Source of the DNA: Sphingomonas quercus
GTDB taxonomy: Bacteria > Pseudomonadota > Alphaproteobacteria > Sphingomonadales > Sphingomonadaceae
Direction of reading: 5' to 3'
DNA length: 64,000 nt
NCBI RefSeq assembly: GCF_018863195.1
Contig: NZ_JAHKRT010000004.1
Coordinates: forward strand, 248,001 to 312,000
Shown here: positions 9,205 to 18,674 of the stretch, piece after piece
Position numbering within the stretch: the stretch's first letter is position 1
Layout of the letters: each line of letters opens with the position of its first letter
Made by a program: the position numbers and the translations under genes
Notes under the pieces: generated by a model
What the model saw: the letters and a program-made list of their open reading frames with translations, nothing else
Databases searched by the model: none
Told to the model about the DNA's origin: nothing

Positions 9205-10983
9205 CTATCCCGCGTCCGCAACCAGCCGTGCCGGCATCAGCCCGCGCAGGGTGTTGCCGATGAGGAAGCCGCGCTCCAGGTCGGCAGGGCGCAGATCGGC
9301 TTCGATCGCCCGCCCCTCGTCGAGCAGCCGGCCGCGCAGCGTCCCCGGCAGCAGCCCGCGCGCCGCCGGCGGGGTGACGAGCAGCCCGTCGCGCTCCAGG
9401 AACACGCTGGTGAAGCTGCCTTCGGTGATGAACCCATCGGCGTCGTAGAACACCGCCTCGAACACGCCCGCGGCCTGGCGCGGGCGATCGTAGAATTCGC
9501 GATCGCTGGTCTTGTGGTAGAGCCGGAAATCGTCGCGGTCGACGGCGCGTGGCATCAGCCGCACCGACACCGGCCAGTCCGGCTCCGGCGGCAGCCGGTC
9601 GATGGCGATGGCGGTGGCGCCGGAACGGCCGAGGCGCAGCCGCACCCGCGCATCGTGGCGCACCGGGAAGCTCGCCGCCTGCAGCTCGTTACGCACCTGA
9701 TGACGGTCAAAGCTGAAGCCGAGAGCCTCGGCGGACTCCTTGATCCGCTTGAGATGCCGCTCCAGCTCGACAAAGCCGTCGAGCGCCTCGAAGCGCATCG
9801 TCTCGATGAGGTCGAAAGCCTGTTGTCCGGCGGTCACGAACACCCCTTTCGCGGCACATTCGGCCCACTCCGCGCTCGCCGACGAATCGGCGACGATCGC
9901 GGACCCGAGGCCGAGACTAGCATCGGACGCGCCCTCCGCCACAACGAGGGTGCGGATGGCGACGTTGAACGCCGCCTCCCCCGGCGCGTCGATGCGCCCG
10001 ATCGCGCCGGTATAGGGGCCGCGCGGCCATCCCTCGACGGCGTCGATCACCTCGATGGCGCGGATCTTCGGCGCGCCGGTGATCGAGCCGCAGGGGAAGA
10101 GATGGCCGAGCAGGTCGACCGCGTCACGGCCCTCGGCGAGCGCGGCGGTCACCGTCGAGGTCATGTGGTGGACGGTTGGATAGGTCTCGACCGTGAACAG
10201 CTCCGGCACGGCGACGCCGCCGGGCCGCGCGACATGGGCGAGATCGTTGCGCAACAGGTCGACGATCATCAGATTCTCGGCGCGTTGCTTGGCGTTGGCG
10301 CGCAGCGCCGCCGCCGCCGCGGCATCCATCTCCGGATCGGCGTGGCGCGCCGCCGTGCCCTTCATCGGCCGCGCCGTCGCCACGCCCGCGGTCACGGTGA
10401 AGAACAGTTCCGGCGAGGCGGAGAGCAGCCAATGGGCGCCGGTGAAGGCCACCCCGCCCCATCCCGCCTGCTGGCCGCGCAGCCGCGCATAGGCGGCCAG
10501 CGGATCGCCCGCCACCGTCACGTCGCACTGGAAGGTGAGGTTCGCCTGATAGATGTCGCCCGCCGCGATCAGCGCCTGCACCCGGGCGACGGCGGCGGCA
10601 TAATCGGTATAGCCGATGCGCGGCCGCGGCTCGCCGAGATGGGCGCCGGCCGGATCGCCGAGCAGCGCATCGAGGGCGTCCGGATCGAGCCCCTCGACCG
10701 CGTCGAACAGGCCGAACCACAGCAACGGCGGCGCGTCCGCCGCCGGCGCCCGGGCGATGCCGGCAAGGCGCGGTTCCAGCGCCGCGCCCGCCTCGTATGA
10801 GAGAAACCCCGCCGCCCGCGCGCCGCCGGCCACCGCCGCGCGCAGCCGCGCCAGCGCGGGTGCGACCTCCCCCGGCTCGCGCGCCACGATCAGCGCATGC
10901 GGGGCGTGATAGAGGGTGGCGCCCGCGCCGCCGGCCCGCGCATCGTCGAGCAGCACGAAGGGATTTTCGCGATCGAACGCCAT
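9205..10983 (-). CDS. pabB: Fused aminodeoxychorismate synthase component I / aminodeoxychorismate lyase (PabB-PabC)
   Basis: 592 residues with two enzymes of p-aminobenzoate synthesis for folate. The N-terminal chorismate-binding half (about 1-385) shows IYQANLTFQ, ARPMKGTAARH (Lys208), LMIVDLLRNDLAHVA and PCGSITGAPKIRAIE. The C-terminal half (about 388-592) is a class IV aminotransferase-like lyase: DLIETMRFE, LYHKTSDREFYDR with the PLP Lys, and DGFITEGSFTSVF. The glutaminase partner (PabA) is not in the window. The fusion means amination and lysis of chorismate are physically linked. ATG at 10983 gives a complete N-terminus. Confidence 0.92.
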   Translation of the reverse strand: MAFDRENPFVLLDDARAGGAGATLYHAPHALIVAREPGEVAPALARLRAAVAGGARAAGFLSYEAGAALEPRLAGIARAPAADAPPLLWFGLFDAVEGLDPDALDALLGDPAGAHLGEPRPRIGYTDYAAAVARVQALIAAGDIYQANLTFQCDVTVAGDPLAAYARLRGQQAGWGGVAFTGAHWLLSASPELFFTVTAGVATARPMKGTAARHADPEMDAAAAAALRANAKQRAENLMIVDLLRNDLAHVARPGGVAVPELFTVETYPTVHHMTSTVTAALAEGRDAVDLLGHLFPCGSITGAPKIRAIEVIDAVEGWPRGPYTGAIGRIDAPGEAAFNVAIRTLVVAEGASDASLGLGSAIVADSSASAEWAECAAKGVFVTAGQQAFDLIETMRFEALDGFVELERHLKRIKESAEALGFSFDRHQVRNELQAASFPVRHDARVRLRLGRSGATAIAIDRLPPEPDWPVSVRLMPRAVDRDDFRLYHKTSDREFYDRPRQAAGVFEAVFYDADGFITEGSFTSVFLERDGLLVTPPAARGLLPGTLRGRLLDEGRAIEADLRPADLERGFLIGNTLRGLMPARLVADAG

Positions 10984-11046
10984 GGCGAACCCCCTAGGGT
11001 CTGACGCCCTTGCGTGGAAGCGCGACCATCGTCACAGCATCGGCCG

Positions 11047-11721
11047 ATGAGCAACACGCCCGAGCCGCCGCTGCGCGCGGTGATCATCCCGGTCACCGCC
11101 TTCCAGCAGAATTGCACGCTCCTGTGGTGCACGCAGACGATGCGCGGCGCGTTCGTCGATGCCGGCGGGGACCTGCCCAGGTTGCGCGCCGCCGCCGAGG
11201 AGCATGGCGTGACCATCGAGAAGCTGCTCGTCACCCATGGCCATATCGATCATTGCGGCGCCACCGGCGTGCTCGCGCAGGAGCTGGGCGTGCCGATCGA
11301 GGGCCCGCACGAGGCCGATCGCTTCTGGATCGCCCGGCTCGGCGACGATTCGCGCGGCTTCGGCATACCCGGCACGCCGTTCGAGCCGGACCGCTGGCTC
11401 GAGGATGGCGACAGCGTGACGGTCGGCGCGCTGACCTTTGCGGTGCGCCATTGCCCCGGCCACACGCCCGGCCATGTCGTGTTCCACCATGCGGCGTCGA
11501 AGCTGGCGCTGGTCGGCGACGTGCTGTTCCAGGGATCGATCGGACGGACCGACTTTCCGCTCGGCAATCACGACGACCTGATCCGCTCGATCACCGAGCG
11601 GCTGTGGCCGATGGGCGGAGACACGCGATTCGTGCCCGGTCACGGCCCGATGTCGAGCTTCGCTCACGAACGTGCGAGCAATCCCTTTGTGGGCGATCGC
11701 GCATTGGGCGGAGCGGCCTGA
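11047..11721 (+). CDS. MBL-fold metallo-hydrolase (glyoxalase II-like)
   Basis: 224 residues. The metallo-beta-lactamase metal motif THGHIDHCGA gives His64, His66, Asp68 and His69; further ligands lie in CPGHTPGHVVF and VPGHGPMSSF, and VGDVLFQGSIGRTDFP carries the bridging Asp. This layout is that of the small glyoxalase II-like subgroup (YcbL/GloC-like), which hydrolyses S-lactoylglutathione or related thioesters; the substrate here is inferred. ATG at 11047 chosen over an upstream in-frame start at 11014, since the protein family begins close to PLRAVIIPVTAFQQN. Confidence 0.88.
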   Translation: MSNTPEPPLRAVIIPVTAFQQNCTLLWCTQTMRGAFVDAGGDLPRLRAAAEEHGVTIEKLLVTHGHIDHCGATGVLAQELGVPIEGPHEADRFWIARLGDDSRGFGIPGTPFEPDRWLEDGDSVTVGALTFAVRHCPGHTPGHVVFHHAASKLALVGDVLFQGSIGRTDFPLGNHDDLIRSITERLWPMGGDTRFVPGHGPMSSFAHERASNPFVGDRALGGAA

Positions 11722-11734
11722 CCGCCCGACGGGA

Positions 11735-12148
11735 CTAGCCCGGCAGCGTCGTCGTCAGCGCCGGCGCGCCATAGGCGATGGCCAGGCCGTAGCCGGCAAG
11801 CGCGAGCAGCACCAGCCAGGTCGCCAGGATGCCGCCGGCGCGCAGCACGCTCGGCGCCGAGCGGTCCATGCCGAAGGCGTGGGCGATCCGCCCGAACACG
11901 AAGACGAAGGACGCCGCCCACAGCCAGGTCTGGCTGCCCTTGGCCATTTCGATGAGGCCGAGCAGGATCAGCACGAACGGCGCATATTCGGTGAAATTGG
12001 CGTGCGCGCGCATGCGCCTCGTCATCACCGGATCGCCACCGTCGCCGACCTCGACCCGCTTCGCCGCGCGCAGTCGCACCACCCGCGAGGCGAGCCACAG
12101 GTTGATCAGCGCGCACGCCGCGGCGATGGTGAGCGTGATCGGCAGCAT
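11735..12148 (-). CDS. MAPEG family membrane protein
   Basis: 137 residues with four predicted membrane helices (ITLTIAAACALINLWLA; YAPFVLILLGLIEMA; LWAASFVFVFGRIAHAFG; LATWLVLLALAGYGLAI). MRAHANFTEYAPF and GRIAHAFGM are the glutathione-handling signatures of the MAPEG family (microsomal glutathione transferase relatives). The ATG at 12148 is preceded by GGAGAAG at good spacing; a start at 12178 would add 10 residues. The role in this bacterium is unknown, probably membrane thiol detoxification. Convergent with the MBL hydrolase gene. Confidence 0.85.
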   Translation of the reverse strand: MLPITLTIAAACALINLWLASRVVRLRAAKRVEVGDGGDPVMTRRMRAHANFTEYAPFVLILLGLIEMAKGSQTWLWAASFVFVFGRIAHAFGMDRSAPSVLRAGGILATWLVLLALAGYGLAIAYGAPALTTTLPG

Positions 12149-12342
12149 GGTCTTCTCCGGCGAAGCAGTGTCGGCCATCTCGCATGCGGTAGAGAAGCTT
12201 GCAACTTTACCGGATATCGCTATAGGCCCGTCCGCTCGCGACGAGCCCGGCCGCTGGGGTCCGCGGCCTGATTCTAGGCCGTCGTTATCCTGCGTTCGCG
12301 GCGATGTCGCAAACCGAACACCAGATGAGATAAGGTGCCGAC

Positions 12343-12522
12343 ATGGCCGTCCCTAAGAGAAAAACCTCGCCCTCGCGGCGGAACATGCGCCGCAGCCATC
12401 ATGCGCTGAGCGTCGACTCGTTCCAGGAATGCTCGAACTGCGGTGAGCTGAAGCGCCCGCACAATCTGTGCAATGCCTGCGGCCATTATAACGGCCGCGA
12501 GATCGTGGCGGTCGAGGCCTGA
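12343..12522 (+). CDS. rpmF: 50S ribosomal protein L32
   Basis: 59 residues: [20 protein letters not shown] is the diagnostic N-terminus, followed by two zinc-type cysteine pairs (CSNC and CNAC), so this is the zinc-binding form of L32. It is directly upstream of plsX and fabH, an arrangement conserved across many bacteria that couples ribosome and phospholipid/fatty-acid supply. Probably co-transcribed with plsX, whose start lies about 60 bases downstream. Confidence 0.97.
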   Translation: MAVPKRKTSPSRRNMRRSHHALSVDSFQECSNCGELKRPHNLCNACGHYNGREIVAVEA

Positions 12523-12580
12523 TTCCAACAGGGTCGGACGGGTCCTGATGCTACAGGCCCGGAGCGGGGAGACGGCAAGA

Positions 12581-13639
12581 GTGGGCCAGGCGCCGCGAAT
12601 CGCCATCGATGCGATGGGTGGCGACCAGGGGGCCGAGGTGATGCTAGCCGGCGCCGCCAGTGCGCGCGTGCGCTGGCCCGAACTCGGCTTTCTCGTCTTC
12701 GGCGACGAAGCGGCGATTCGCGCCCAGGTCGCGCGGCACCCGGCGCTGCGTGAGGGCGTTGAGATCGTCCACACCGACGACGTCATCGCCGGCGCCGACA
12801 AGCCCAGCCAGGCGATCCGCCGCGCCAAGACCAGCTCGATGGGCCGCGCCATTGCCGCCGTGAAGGCCGGCGAGGCGGGAGCCGCCGTCTCCGCCGGCAA
12901 TACCGGCGCGCTGATGGCGATGGCCAAGCTGGCGCTGCGCACGATGAAAGGCATTGATCGCCCGGCGCTGGCGGCGATGCTGCCGACCCTCGGCGACAAT
13001 GACGTCGTCATGCTCGACCTCGGCGCCAATACCGAGTGCGACGCGCAGAATCTCGTCCAGTTCGCGGTGATGGGCGCGGCCTATTCCCGTGTCGCGCTGG
13101 ATATTGCGCGGCCGCGCGTCGCGCTGCTCAACATCGGCACCGAGGAGCTGAAGGGCACCGACGGCATCCGCGACGCCGCCGCCATGCTCCGCGCCGCCGA
13201 CTATCTGCCGATGGAGTTTTGCGGCTTCATCGAGGGTGACCGGACCTCGCGCGGCGACATCGACGTCGTCGTCTCCGACGGCTTCTCCGGCAACATCGCG
13301 CTCAAGACGGCGGAGGGCACGGCCCGCTTCGTCACCGACCTGCTGCGCCGCTCCTTCACCTCCTCTTTCCGTTCGAAGATGGGCTTCCTGCTGTCGCGGC
13401 CGGCGCTGCACATGCTGCGCCATCATCTCGACCCCAATAATCACAATGGCGCCGTCTTCCTCGGCCTGCAGGGCATCATCGTGAAGAGCCACGGCTCGGC
13501 CGACGCCAAGGGCGTGGCGAACGCGATCCACGTCGCCGCGAAGCTCGCCAACGCCGACATCACCCGCCGTATCGCCGAGGATCTCGCCCATATGCAGGCC
13601 CATGCCCCCGCCCAGGCCGCGCCGGGAGCGGTCGCGTGA
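12581..13639 (+). CDS. plsX: Phosphate acyltransferase PlsX
   Basis: 352 residues. PlsX converts acyl-ACP and phosphate to acyl-phosphate for phosphatidic acid synthesis at the inner face of the membrane. Family blocks are present: [29 protein letters not shown]-like ([12 protein letters not shown]), [16 protein letters not shown] and [16 protein letters not shown] chose the GTG at 12581 because GGGGAG sits at correct spacing; an ATG at 12548 is also possible. Its TGA overlaps the GTG of fabH by 4 bases (GTGA), indicating translational coupling. Confidence 0.95.
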   Translation: MGQAPRIAIDAMGGDQGAEVMLAGAASARVRWPELGFLVFGDEAAIRAQVARHPALREGVEIVHTDDVIAGADKPSQAIRRAKTSSMGRAIAAVKAGEAGAAVSAGNTGALMAMAKLALRTMKGIDRPALAAMLPTLGDNDVVMLDLGANTECDAQNLVQFAVMGAAYSRVALDIARPRVALLNIGTEELKGTDGIRDAAAMLRAADYLPMEFCGFIEGDRTSRGDIDVVVSDGFSGNIALKTAEGTARFVTDLLRRSFTSSFRSKMGFLLSRPALHMLRHHLDPNNHNGAVFLGLQGIIVKSHGSADAKGVANAIHVAAKLANADITRRIAEDLAHMQAHAPAQAAPGAVA

Positions 13640-14622
13640 CGATGCGCCGTGCCGTCATCGCCGGCACCGGCGCCGCGCTGCCGGCGCGCCGGGTCAGCAA
13701 TGCCGAGCTGGCCGAAACGGTCGACACCTCCGACGAATGGATCGTCGAGCGCACCGGCATCCGCGCCCGCCACATCGCGGCGCCCGAGGAGACCACCGCG
13801 ACGCTCGCCGCGGAGGCCGCACGGCGCGCGCTGGAGGCCGCCGGAGTGGCGCCGCAGGCGGTCGGCCTGATCGTCCTCGCCACGGCGACGCCGGACCAGA
13901 CCTTCCCGGCCGCGGCGACGCGCGTGCAGACGATGCTCGGCATCGACGACTGCATCGCGTTCGATCTCGCGGCGGTGTGTTCGGGCTTTCTCTACGCGCT
14001 GTCGGTGGCCGAGAGCATGGTGCGCACCGGCGCCGCCGACACCGCGCTGGTGATCGGCGCCGAGACATTCAGCCGCATCCTCGACTGGGAGGATCGGGCC
14101 ACCTGCGTGCTGTTCGGCGACGGCGCCGGCGCGGTCGTCCTTCATGCCGAGGAGACCGAAGCCGACCCCGCCTCCCCGCAGGCGCGTGGCGTGCTCACCA
14201 CCAAGCTCCACGCCGATGGCCGTCACAACCAGCTTCTCTACGTCGATGGCGGCCCGTCGACGACGGGCACGGTCGGCAAGCTGCGCATGAAGGGCCGTGA
14301 GGTGTTCCGTCACGCCGTCGTCAACCTCGCCGAGGTGATGACCGAATCGCTCGCCGCGGTCGGCCTCACCGCCGCCGACGTCGACTGGGTGGTGCCCCAC
14401 CAGGCCAACCGCCGAATCCTCGAGGCGACCGCGCGCAAGCTCGACCTGCCGGCCGAGCGCGTGGTGATCACCGTCGACGAACATGCCAACACCTCGGCCG
14501 CCTCGGTGCCACTGGCGCTGGACGTCGCCGTGCGCGACGGGCGCATCAAACGGGGCGATCTGCTCGTGCTGGAAGCGATGGGCGGCGGCTTTACCTGGGG
14601 CGCTGCCGTCGTTCGCTGGTAG
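13636..14622 (+). CDS. fabH: 3-oxoacyl-ACP synthase III (beta-ketoacyl-ACP synthase III)
   Basis: 328 residues. FabH condenses acetyl-CoA with malonyl-ACP to begin fatty-acid synthesis. The catalytic triad is seen as Cys115 (LAAVCSGF), His in VVPHQANRR and Asn in [25 protein letters not shown] and the C-terminal GAAVVRW are typical. The GTG at 13636 overlaps the plsX stop; an ATG at 13642 is two codons in. Part of rpmF-plsX-fabH. Confidence 0.97.
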   Translation: MTMRRAVIAGTGAALPARRVSNAELAETVDTSDEWIVERTGIRARHIAAPEETTATLAAEAARRALEAAGVAPQAVGLIVLATATPDQTFPAAATRVQTMLGIDDCIAFDLAAVCSGFLYALSVAESMVRTGAADTALVIGAETFSRILDWEDRATCVLFGDGAGAVVLHAEETEADPASPQARGVLTTKLHADGRHNQLLYVDGGPSTTGTVGKLRMKGREVFRHAVVNLAEVMTESLAAVGLTAADVDWVVPHQANRRILEATARKLDLPAERVVITVDEHANTSAASVPLALDVAVRDGRIKRGDLLVLEAMGGGFTWGAAVVRW

Positions 14623-14639
14623 TTTCGCGCGACCGCCTG

Positions 14640-14668
14640 TTGACAAGACCCTCTGTTCTCCCGGAATT
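14640..14668 (+). promoter_or_regulatory. Possible promoter upstream of ihfA
   Basis: A consensus TTGACA at 14640-14645 is followed after 17 bases by GGAATT, a poor -10. It lies in the 101-base gap between fabH and ihfA and could give ihfA its own transcription. The -10 is weak, so this is tentative. Confidence 0.3.
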
Positions 14669-14723
14669 GTGCACGGTGGCGGGCTCTCGCTCGTCAGGTC
14701 GGCTTTAGGGGGGAGATTAGGGT

Positions 14724-15047
14724 ATGGCTGGTGACGGCCTCGATGGCGAAGAGAGTCTTGGCACGCTTACGCGCGCCGACCTGTGCGAGGCGATCCACGC
14801 CGCGACCGGACTGCCACGCTCGGAATCCTCGCGCATGGTGGAGCAGGTGCTCGGCCATATGTCGGATGCCCTCGAACGCGGCGAAAACGTGAAGATCTCG
14901 GGCTTTGGCAGCTTCGTGCTCCGCGACAAGGGCGAGCGGATCGGCCGCAACCCCAAGACCGGCGTCGAGGTGCCGATCGCGCCGCGCCGCGTGCTCACCT
15001 TCCGCGCCAGCCACATGATGCGCGACCGCATCGTCAAGGCGGGCTGA
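14724..15047 (+). CDS. ihfA: Integration host factor alpha subunit
   Basis: 107 residues of the HU/IHF family. [40 protein letters not shown] and the DNA-intercalating NPKTG loop are present. The alpha assignment rests on position after fabH and before a MerR regulator, the standard alphaproteobacterial order. It works as a heterodimer with IhfB (not in the window) to bend DNA. The ATG has GGGGGGAGA upstream. The N-terminus is a few residues longer than in E. coli IHF-alpha. Confidence 0.94.
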   Translation: MAGDGLDGEESLGTLTRADLCEAIHAATGLPRSESSRMVEQVLGHMSDALERGENVKISGFGSFVLRDKGERIGRNPKTGVEVPIAPRRVLTFRASHMMRDRIVKAG

Positions 15048-15060
15048 GGCAGGCGGAGCC

Positions 15061-15390
15061 GTGCCGGAACGTCCACCCAAGGCCGAATCGGCTCTGCGCA
15101 CGATCAGCGAGCTATCCGACGAGCTGGGCGTGCCCCAGCATGTGCTGCGCTATTGGGAAACGCGCTTCCCCCAGTTGCGCCCGATGCAGCGCGCCGGGCG
15201 CCGTCGCTATTATCGGCCGGAGGACGTGGCCCTCGCCCGCCAGATCCACCGGCTGCTCGACAGCGAGGGCTATACGGTGCGCGGCGTGCAGCAGTTACTG
15301 GCGGCAAGGGCGCCGGTGCCGGAAAGGCTGCCCGCGCTCAGCGAAATTCGCGAGCGACTGGCGAGGGCGCTGGCGGCGGATCAGGCGTAG
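15061..15390 (+). CDS. MerR-family transcriptional regulator
   Basis: 109 residues. The winged helix-turn-helix is clear: TISELSDELGVPQHVLRYWETRFPQ is recognisable over residues 14-38 and RRYYRPEDVALARQIHRLL over 48-66. There is no long effector-binding or metal-cysteine domain, so the inducer is unknown. It begins at a GTG 13 bases after ihfA with AGGCGGAG upstream, and is likely co-transcribed with ihfA, an arrangement common in alphaproteobacteria. It may be an autoregulated orphan regulator. Confidence 0.9.
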   Translation: MPERPPKAESALRTISELSDELGVPQHVLRYWETRFPQLRPMQRAGRRRYYRPEDVALARQIHRLLDSEGYTVRGVQQLLAARAPVPERLPALSEIRERLARALAADQA

Positions 15391-15431
15391 CGCGCGCCCG
15401 GCGCCTGCTCGGCCTGGTTGGCAGTCCTGGC

Positions 15432-15968
15432 CTATCCTCCCGGTCCCAGCGCCGGGTCGATGTCGCGGGGCCGGACGAAGCGGGCCAGCGTGCCTTCACC
15501 ACGGCGGATGTGCCGCCAGTCACTCAACGGCAGCGCGATGGTGGCGAGGGCGGCGGTCGGGAATTTCTCCTCCACCGCCTCGCGCATCGCATCGCCGGTA
15601 TCGGGCACGAGCAGCAGGATCAGATCCTCAAGCCCCGGATTATGGCCGGAAAGCAGCAGCTCCTCCACGTCCGCCGGGGTTTCGCGGACCAGCTCGAGCA
15701 GCGTTTCGGCGGCGGCGAGATAGATGCGCTGGTCCCACGCCACCGACAGCCGCTGGCCGAAACCCTCGGCCATGGCGTCCAGCGTCTCGGCGACGCGCAC
15801 CGCCGGCGAGGCGATGACGCGGTCGAAGCGCATGCGCTCGTCGCGCATCATCCGGCCCATGATGCGGGCGGCACGGCGGCCCTTCTCGTTCAACGGGCGA
15901 TCGAAATCCCGCGCGGCAGGATCGTCCCAGCCGGACTTGGCGTGGCGAAAAAGGGTGAGGCGCTTCAT
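15432..15968 (-). CDS. SixA-type histidine phosphatase
   Basis: 178 residues of the phosphoglycerate mutase-like superfamily. The catalytic RHG-type motif is LFRHAKSGWDD (His9), with the second catalytic His in LLSGHNPGLEDL. The short length and RHAKS signature match SixA/YPTE-like phosphatases that dephosphorylate phosphohistidine in phosphorelays or PTS proteins; the partner here is unknown. The ATG overlaps the stop of the helicase gene by 4 bases, so translation is coupled. Confidence 0.88.
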   Translation of the reverse strand: MKRLTLFRHAKSGWDDPAARDFDRPLNEKGRRAARIMGRMMRDERMRFDRVIASPAVRVAETLDAMAEGFGQRLSVAWDQRIYLAAAETLLELVRETPADVEELLLSGHNPGLEDLILLLVPDTGDAMREAVEEKFPTAALATIALPLSDWRHIRRGEGTLARFVRPRDIDPALGPGG

Positions 15969-18667
15969 GCCGAGACCTGATGCCCGATCCGCCCGGCGCT
16001 GGAAAGCCGCCCGGCGACCCGCGCCACCGCCTCGTCCAGCGTCACCCGCGTCACCGCCACGCCGGGCGGGAAGGCGTTGAGCAGCCGCGACGGCGTGGCG
16101 GCGGAGAGCAGCACGAAACAGCCCTTGTCGTCGGCCCGCCGGATCAGCCGGCCGAACGCCTGGGCAAGGCGGGCGCGCACCACCTGATCGTCATAAGCCG
16201 ATCCGCCGCCGGCGGCACGGCGGGCGGCGTGGAGCACGGTCGGCCGCGGCCACGGCACCGCTTCCATCACCACCAGCCTGAGCGAATGGCCGGGGACGTC
16301 GACGCCATCGCGCAACGCGTCCGTGCCGAGCAGCGAGGCGCCAGCTTCGTCGCGGAAGATGTCGATCAGGGTGCCGGTGTCGATCGGGTCGACATGCTGG
16401 GCGTAGAGCGGCAACCCCTCGCGCGCCAGCCGGTCCGCGATGCGGGCATGCACCGCCTTCAGCCGGGCGATGGCGGTGAACAGGCCGAGCGTGCCGCCGC
16501 CGGCTGCGCGGATCAGCCGGGCATAGGCGCCGGCGAGCTGGCCGAGATCGCCTTTCTTCACGTCGGTGACGACCAGCACTTCGGCATTGTCGGGATAGGC
16601 GAAGGGCGAGGCGGCGGCGAAATGAGCGGGGGTCTGGCCGAGATGGGCGGCGCCGGCCCGCGCCTCGGCCCGCGCCCAATCCTCCTGGCCGCGCAGCGTC
16701 GCGGAGGTGACGAGCACGCCATGTGCCGGCTCCAGCACCGCGGCAGCGAGCGGGCGGGCAGGATCCAGCCAGTGGCGGTGCAGGCCGATATCATATTCGC
16801 GCCCGTCCACCCGGTCGACGGCCAGCCAGTCGACGAAATCCGGGTCGGCCGGCCCGCCGACGCGGGCGAGCAACGCGATCCACGCCGTCAGCGTCTCGGT
16901 GCGCAGCGCGAGGCCGGCAATGGCACCCTCGACGCGGGCACGGGCGGCGCCGTCCAGCCAGTCAGGTGCGTCCTCCATCACCGCCTGCAGCCGCTGGCGG
17001 AGGCGGGCGAGCGGGCGGCGGAGCGCCTCGAGCGCCTGCGCGGCGGCGCCGGCCGCCTCGACCAGCGCGCCGTCCGGCTCGGCGATCTCGGTCTCCAGCG
17101 AATAGCCGGCGTCCTGGGTGGTGGCGCGGGCGAGCACCGTGTCACGCACCGCCGCCAGCAGCCGCTCCACAGCGCCGAGCGGCAGCCCTTCGGCGAGCCG
17201 GCCCAGCCAGCTGTCGGCCGGCAGCTCGCGCGCGGCGGCGATCGCCGCCTCGATCGCCAACGCGCCGGCCTCGTCATAGGAAGCGACGTCGGAAAGGCGC
17301 GCCGCCAGCCCCCGCCGCCGCCCGCGCGCCCGCGATTCGGGGCCGACGATCCAGCGGCGCAGCTCGATCGTCTCCTGGCCGGTAAGCGCCGTGGCGAAGG
17401 TCGAATCGGCGGCGTCGAACAGATGATGCCCCTCGTCGAAGACGAGGCGGGCGAGCGGTGCGCCCTCGTCCCGTCTCCGCGCGGCGAGCAGCATGATCAG
17501 CGCGTGATTGGCGATGACGAGGTCCGCCCCATCAGCGCCGCGCACCGAACGCTCGATGAAGCAGCGGCGATAATGGGGGCAGCCGGCATAGATGCATTCG
17601 CCACGGCGGTCAGTGAGCGCGGTCGACCCGGCCCGGCGGAACAGCGTGGGCAGCCAGCCGGGCAGGTCCCCGCCGACCATGTCGCCGTCGCGGCTATAGG
17701 CCGCCCAGCGCGCCGCGAGCTGGGCAAGAACCGCCGCGCGCCCCTGAAAGCCGCCCTGCAGCGCGTCCTCGAGATTGAGCAGGCAGAGATAATTCTCCCG
17801 CCCCTTGCGTACCGCCACCCGCGCGCGGCGCACCGCCGGATCGGGAAAGACGCGCATCGTCTCGCGATCCAGCTGGCGTTGCAGCGCCTTGGTGTAGGTG
17901 GAGATCCACACCGTGCCGCCGGCCTGCTCGGCCCATAGCGATGCCGGCGCGAGATAGCCGAGCGTCTTGCCGATGCCCGTCCCCGCCTCGGCGAGAAGCA
18001 GATTGGGCCGGCCTTCGGTGAGGCGAGGGGCGAAGACGTGGGCGGCGGCGGCGGCATAGTCGCGCTGGCCCTGGCGGGTCTCGGCGGCGCTGCCGACCAG
18101 CGTCGACAGTCGCTCGGCCACCGCCTCGCCCGCCAGCCGGATCGGGCGCGCGGGCGGACGCGGCGCCGCTTCTTCCCATTCCGGCAGGCGCGAGAACAGC
18201 CAGCGTTCGGCCTCGGCGGGCCGGCGGATATGGCGCCCGGCAAGCATCGCCCATGGCCAGCGCAGGCGGGCCAGCGCCTGGAGGCTGGACCACGCCCCTT
18301 CCCGCTCCGGCCAGTCCTCCGCCTCCATGCGCGCGAGCAGGGCGGCGGCGGCAGCGCGCAGGAAGGCCGGCGCGTCGGCATCGCTTGCCGGCGGCACGAG
18401 ATCGAGCGCGCGGGCAAGGCCGGCCGGCGTCGGCACGCAGAAGCGCGCCGGATGGACGAAGGCGAACAGCTCCAGCAGGTCGAGGCCGGACAGCTCCGGA
18501 TAGCCGAGCCGCTGCGCCACCAGCGGCGCGTTGAGGAGGATCACCGGGGTGTCCGCCGCCCGCGCGATCGCCTCGCCGCGCGACAACGCGCCGGTCTCGC
18601 CGTCGGCCCCGGCGATCCAGATGCCGCCATGGGTGGCGTGAAGCGCGGGCACGGGCAGCGCGGACAT
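15965..18667 (-). CDS. DinG/YoaA-like ATP-dependent DNA helicase (XPD superfamily 2)
   Basis: 900 residues. Walker A is LLAEAGTGIGKTLGYL, the DEAH box is VFDEGHHLFD, and motif VI appears as RLAQAFGRLIRR. Four Cys are arranged for a 4Fe-4S cluster between motifs I and II (ENYLCLLNLEDAL, then GECIYAGCPHYRRC), as in DinG, YoaA and XPD. About 200 residues precede Walker A and carry no motif I can name. It likely unwinds 5'-to-3' at damaged DNA or R-loops. ATG at 18667 preferred; a TTG at 18682 is possible. It overlaps SixA downstream. Confidence 0.9.
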   Translation of the reverse strand: MSALPVPALHATHGGIWIAGADGETGALSRGEAIARAADTPVILLNAPLVAQRLGYPELSGLDLLELFAFVHPARFCVPTPAGLARALDLVPPASDADAPAFLRAAAAALLARMEAEDWPEREGAWSSLQALARLRWPWAMLAGRHIRRPAEAERWLFSRLPEWEEAAPRPPARPIRLAGEAVAERLSTLVGSAAETRQGQRDYAAAAAHVFAPRLTEGRPNLLLAEAGTGIGKTLGYLAPASLWAEQAGGTVWISTYTKALQRQLDRETMRVFPDPAVRRARVAVRKGRENYLCLLNLEDALQGGFQGRAAVLAQLAARWAAYSRDGDMVGGDLPGWLPTLFRRAGSTALTDRRGECIYAGCPHYRRCFIERSVRGADGADLVIANHALIMLLAARRRDEGAPLARLVFDEGHHLFDAADSTFATALTGQETIELRRWIVGPESRARGRRRGLAARLSDVASYDEAGALAIEAAIAAARELPADSWLGRLAEGLPLGAVERLLAAVRDTVLARATTQDAGYSLETEIAEPDGALVEAAGAAAQALEALRRPLARLRQRLQAVMEDAPDWLDGAARARVEGAIAGLALRTETLTAWIALLARVGGPADPDFVDWLAVDRVDGREYDIGLHRHWLDPARPLAAAVLEPAHGVLVTSATLRGQEDWARAEARAGAAHLGQTPAHFAAASPFAYPDNAEVLVVTDVKKGDLGQLAGAYARLIRAAGGGTLGLFTAIARLKAVHARIADRLAREGLPLYAQHVDPIDTGTLIDIFRDEAGASLLGTDALRDGVDVPGHSLRLVVMEAVPWPRPTVLHAARRAAGGGSAYDDQVVRARLAQAFGRLIRRADDKGCFVLLSAATPSRLLNAFPPGVAVTRVTLDEAVARVAGRLSSAGRIGHQVSA

Positions 18668-18674
18668 GACGGGC

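Noticed and set aside
15965-18667. DinG-like helicase as part of a defence island
   Set aside because: Neighbours are SixA phosphatase and a small membrane protein; DinG/YoaA helicases are common housekeeping repair enzymes.
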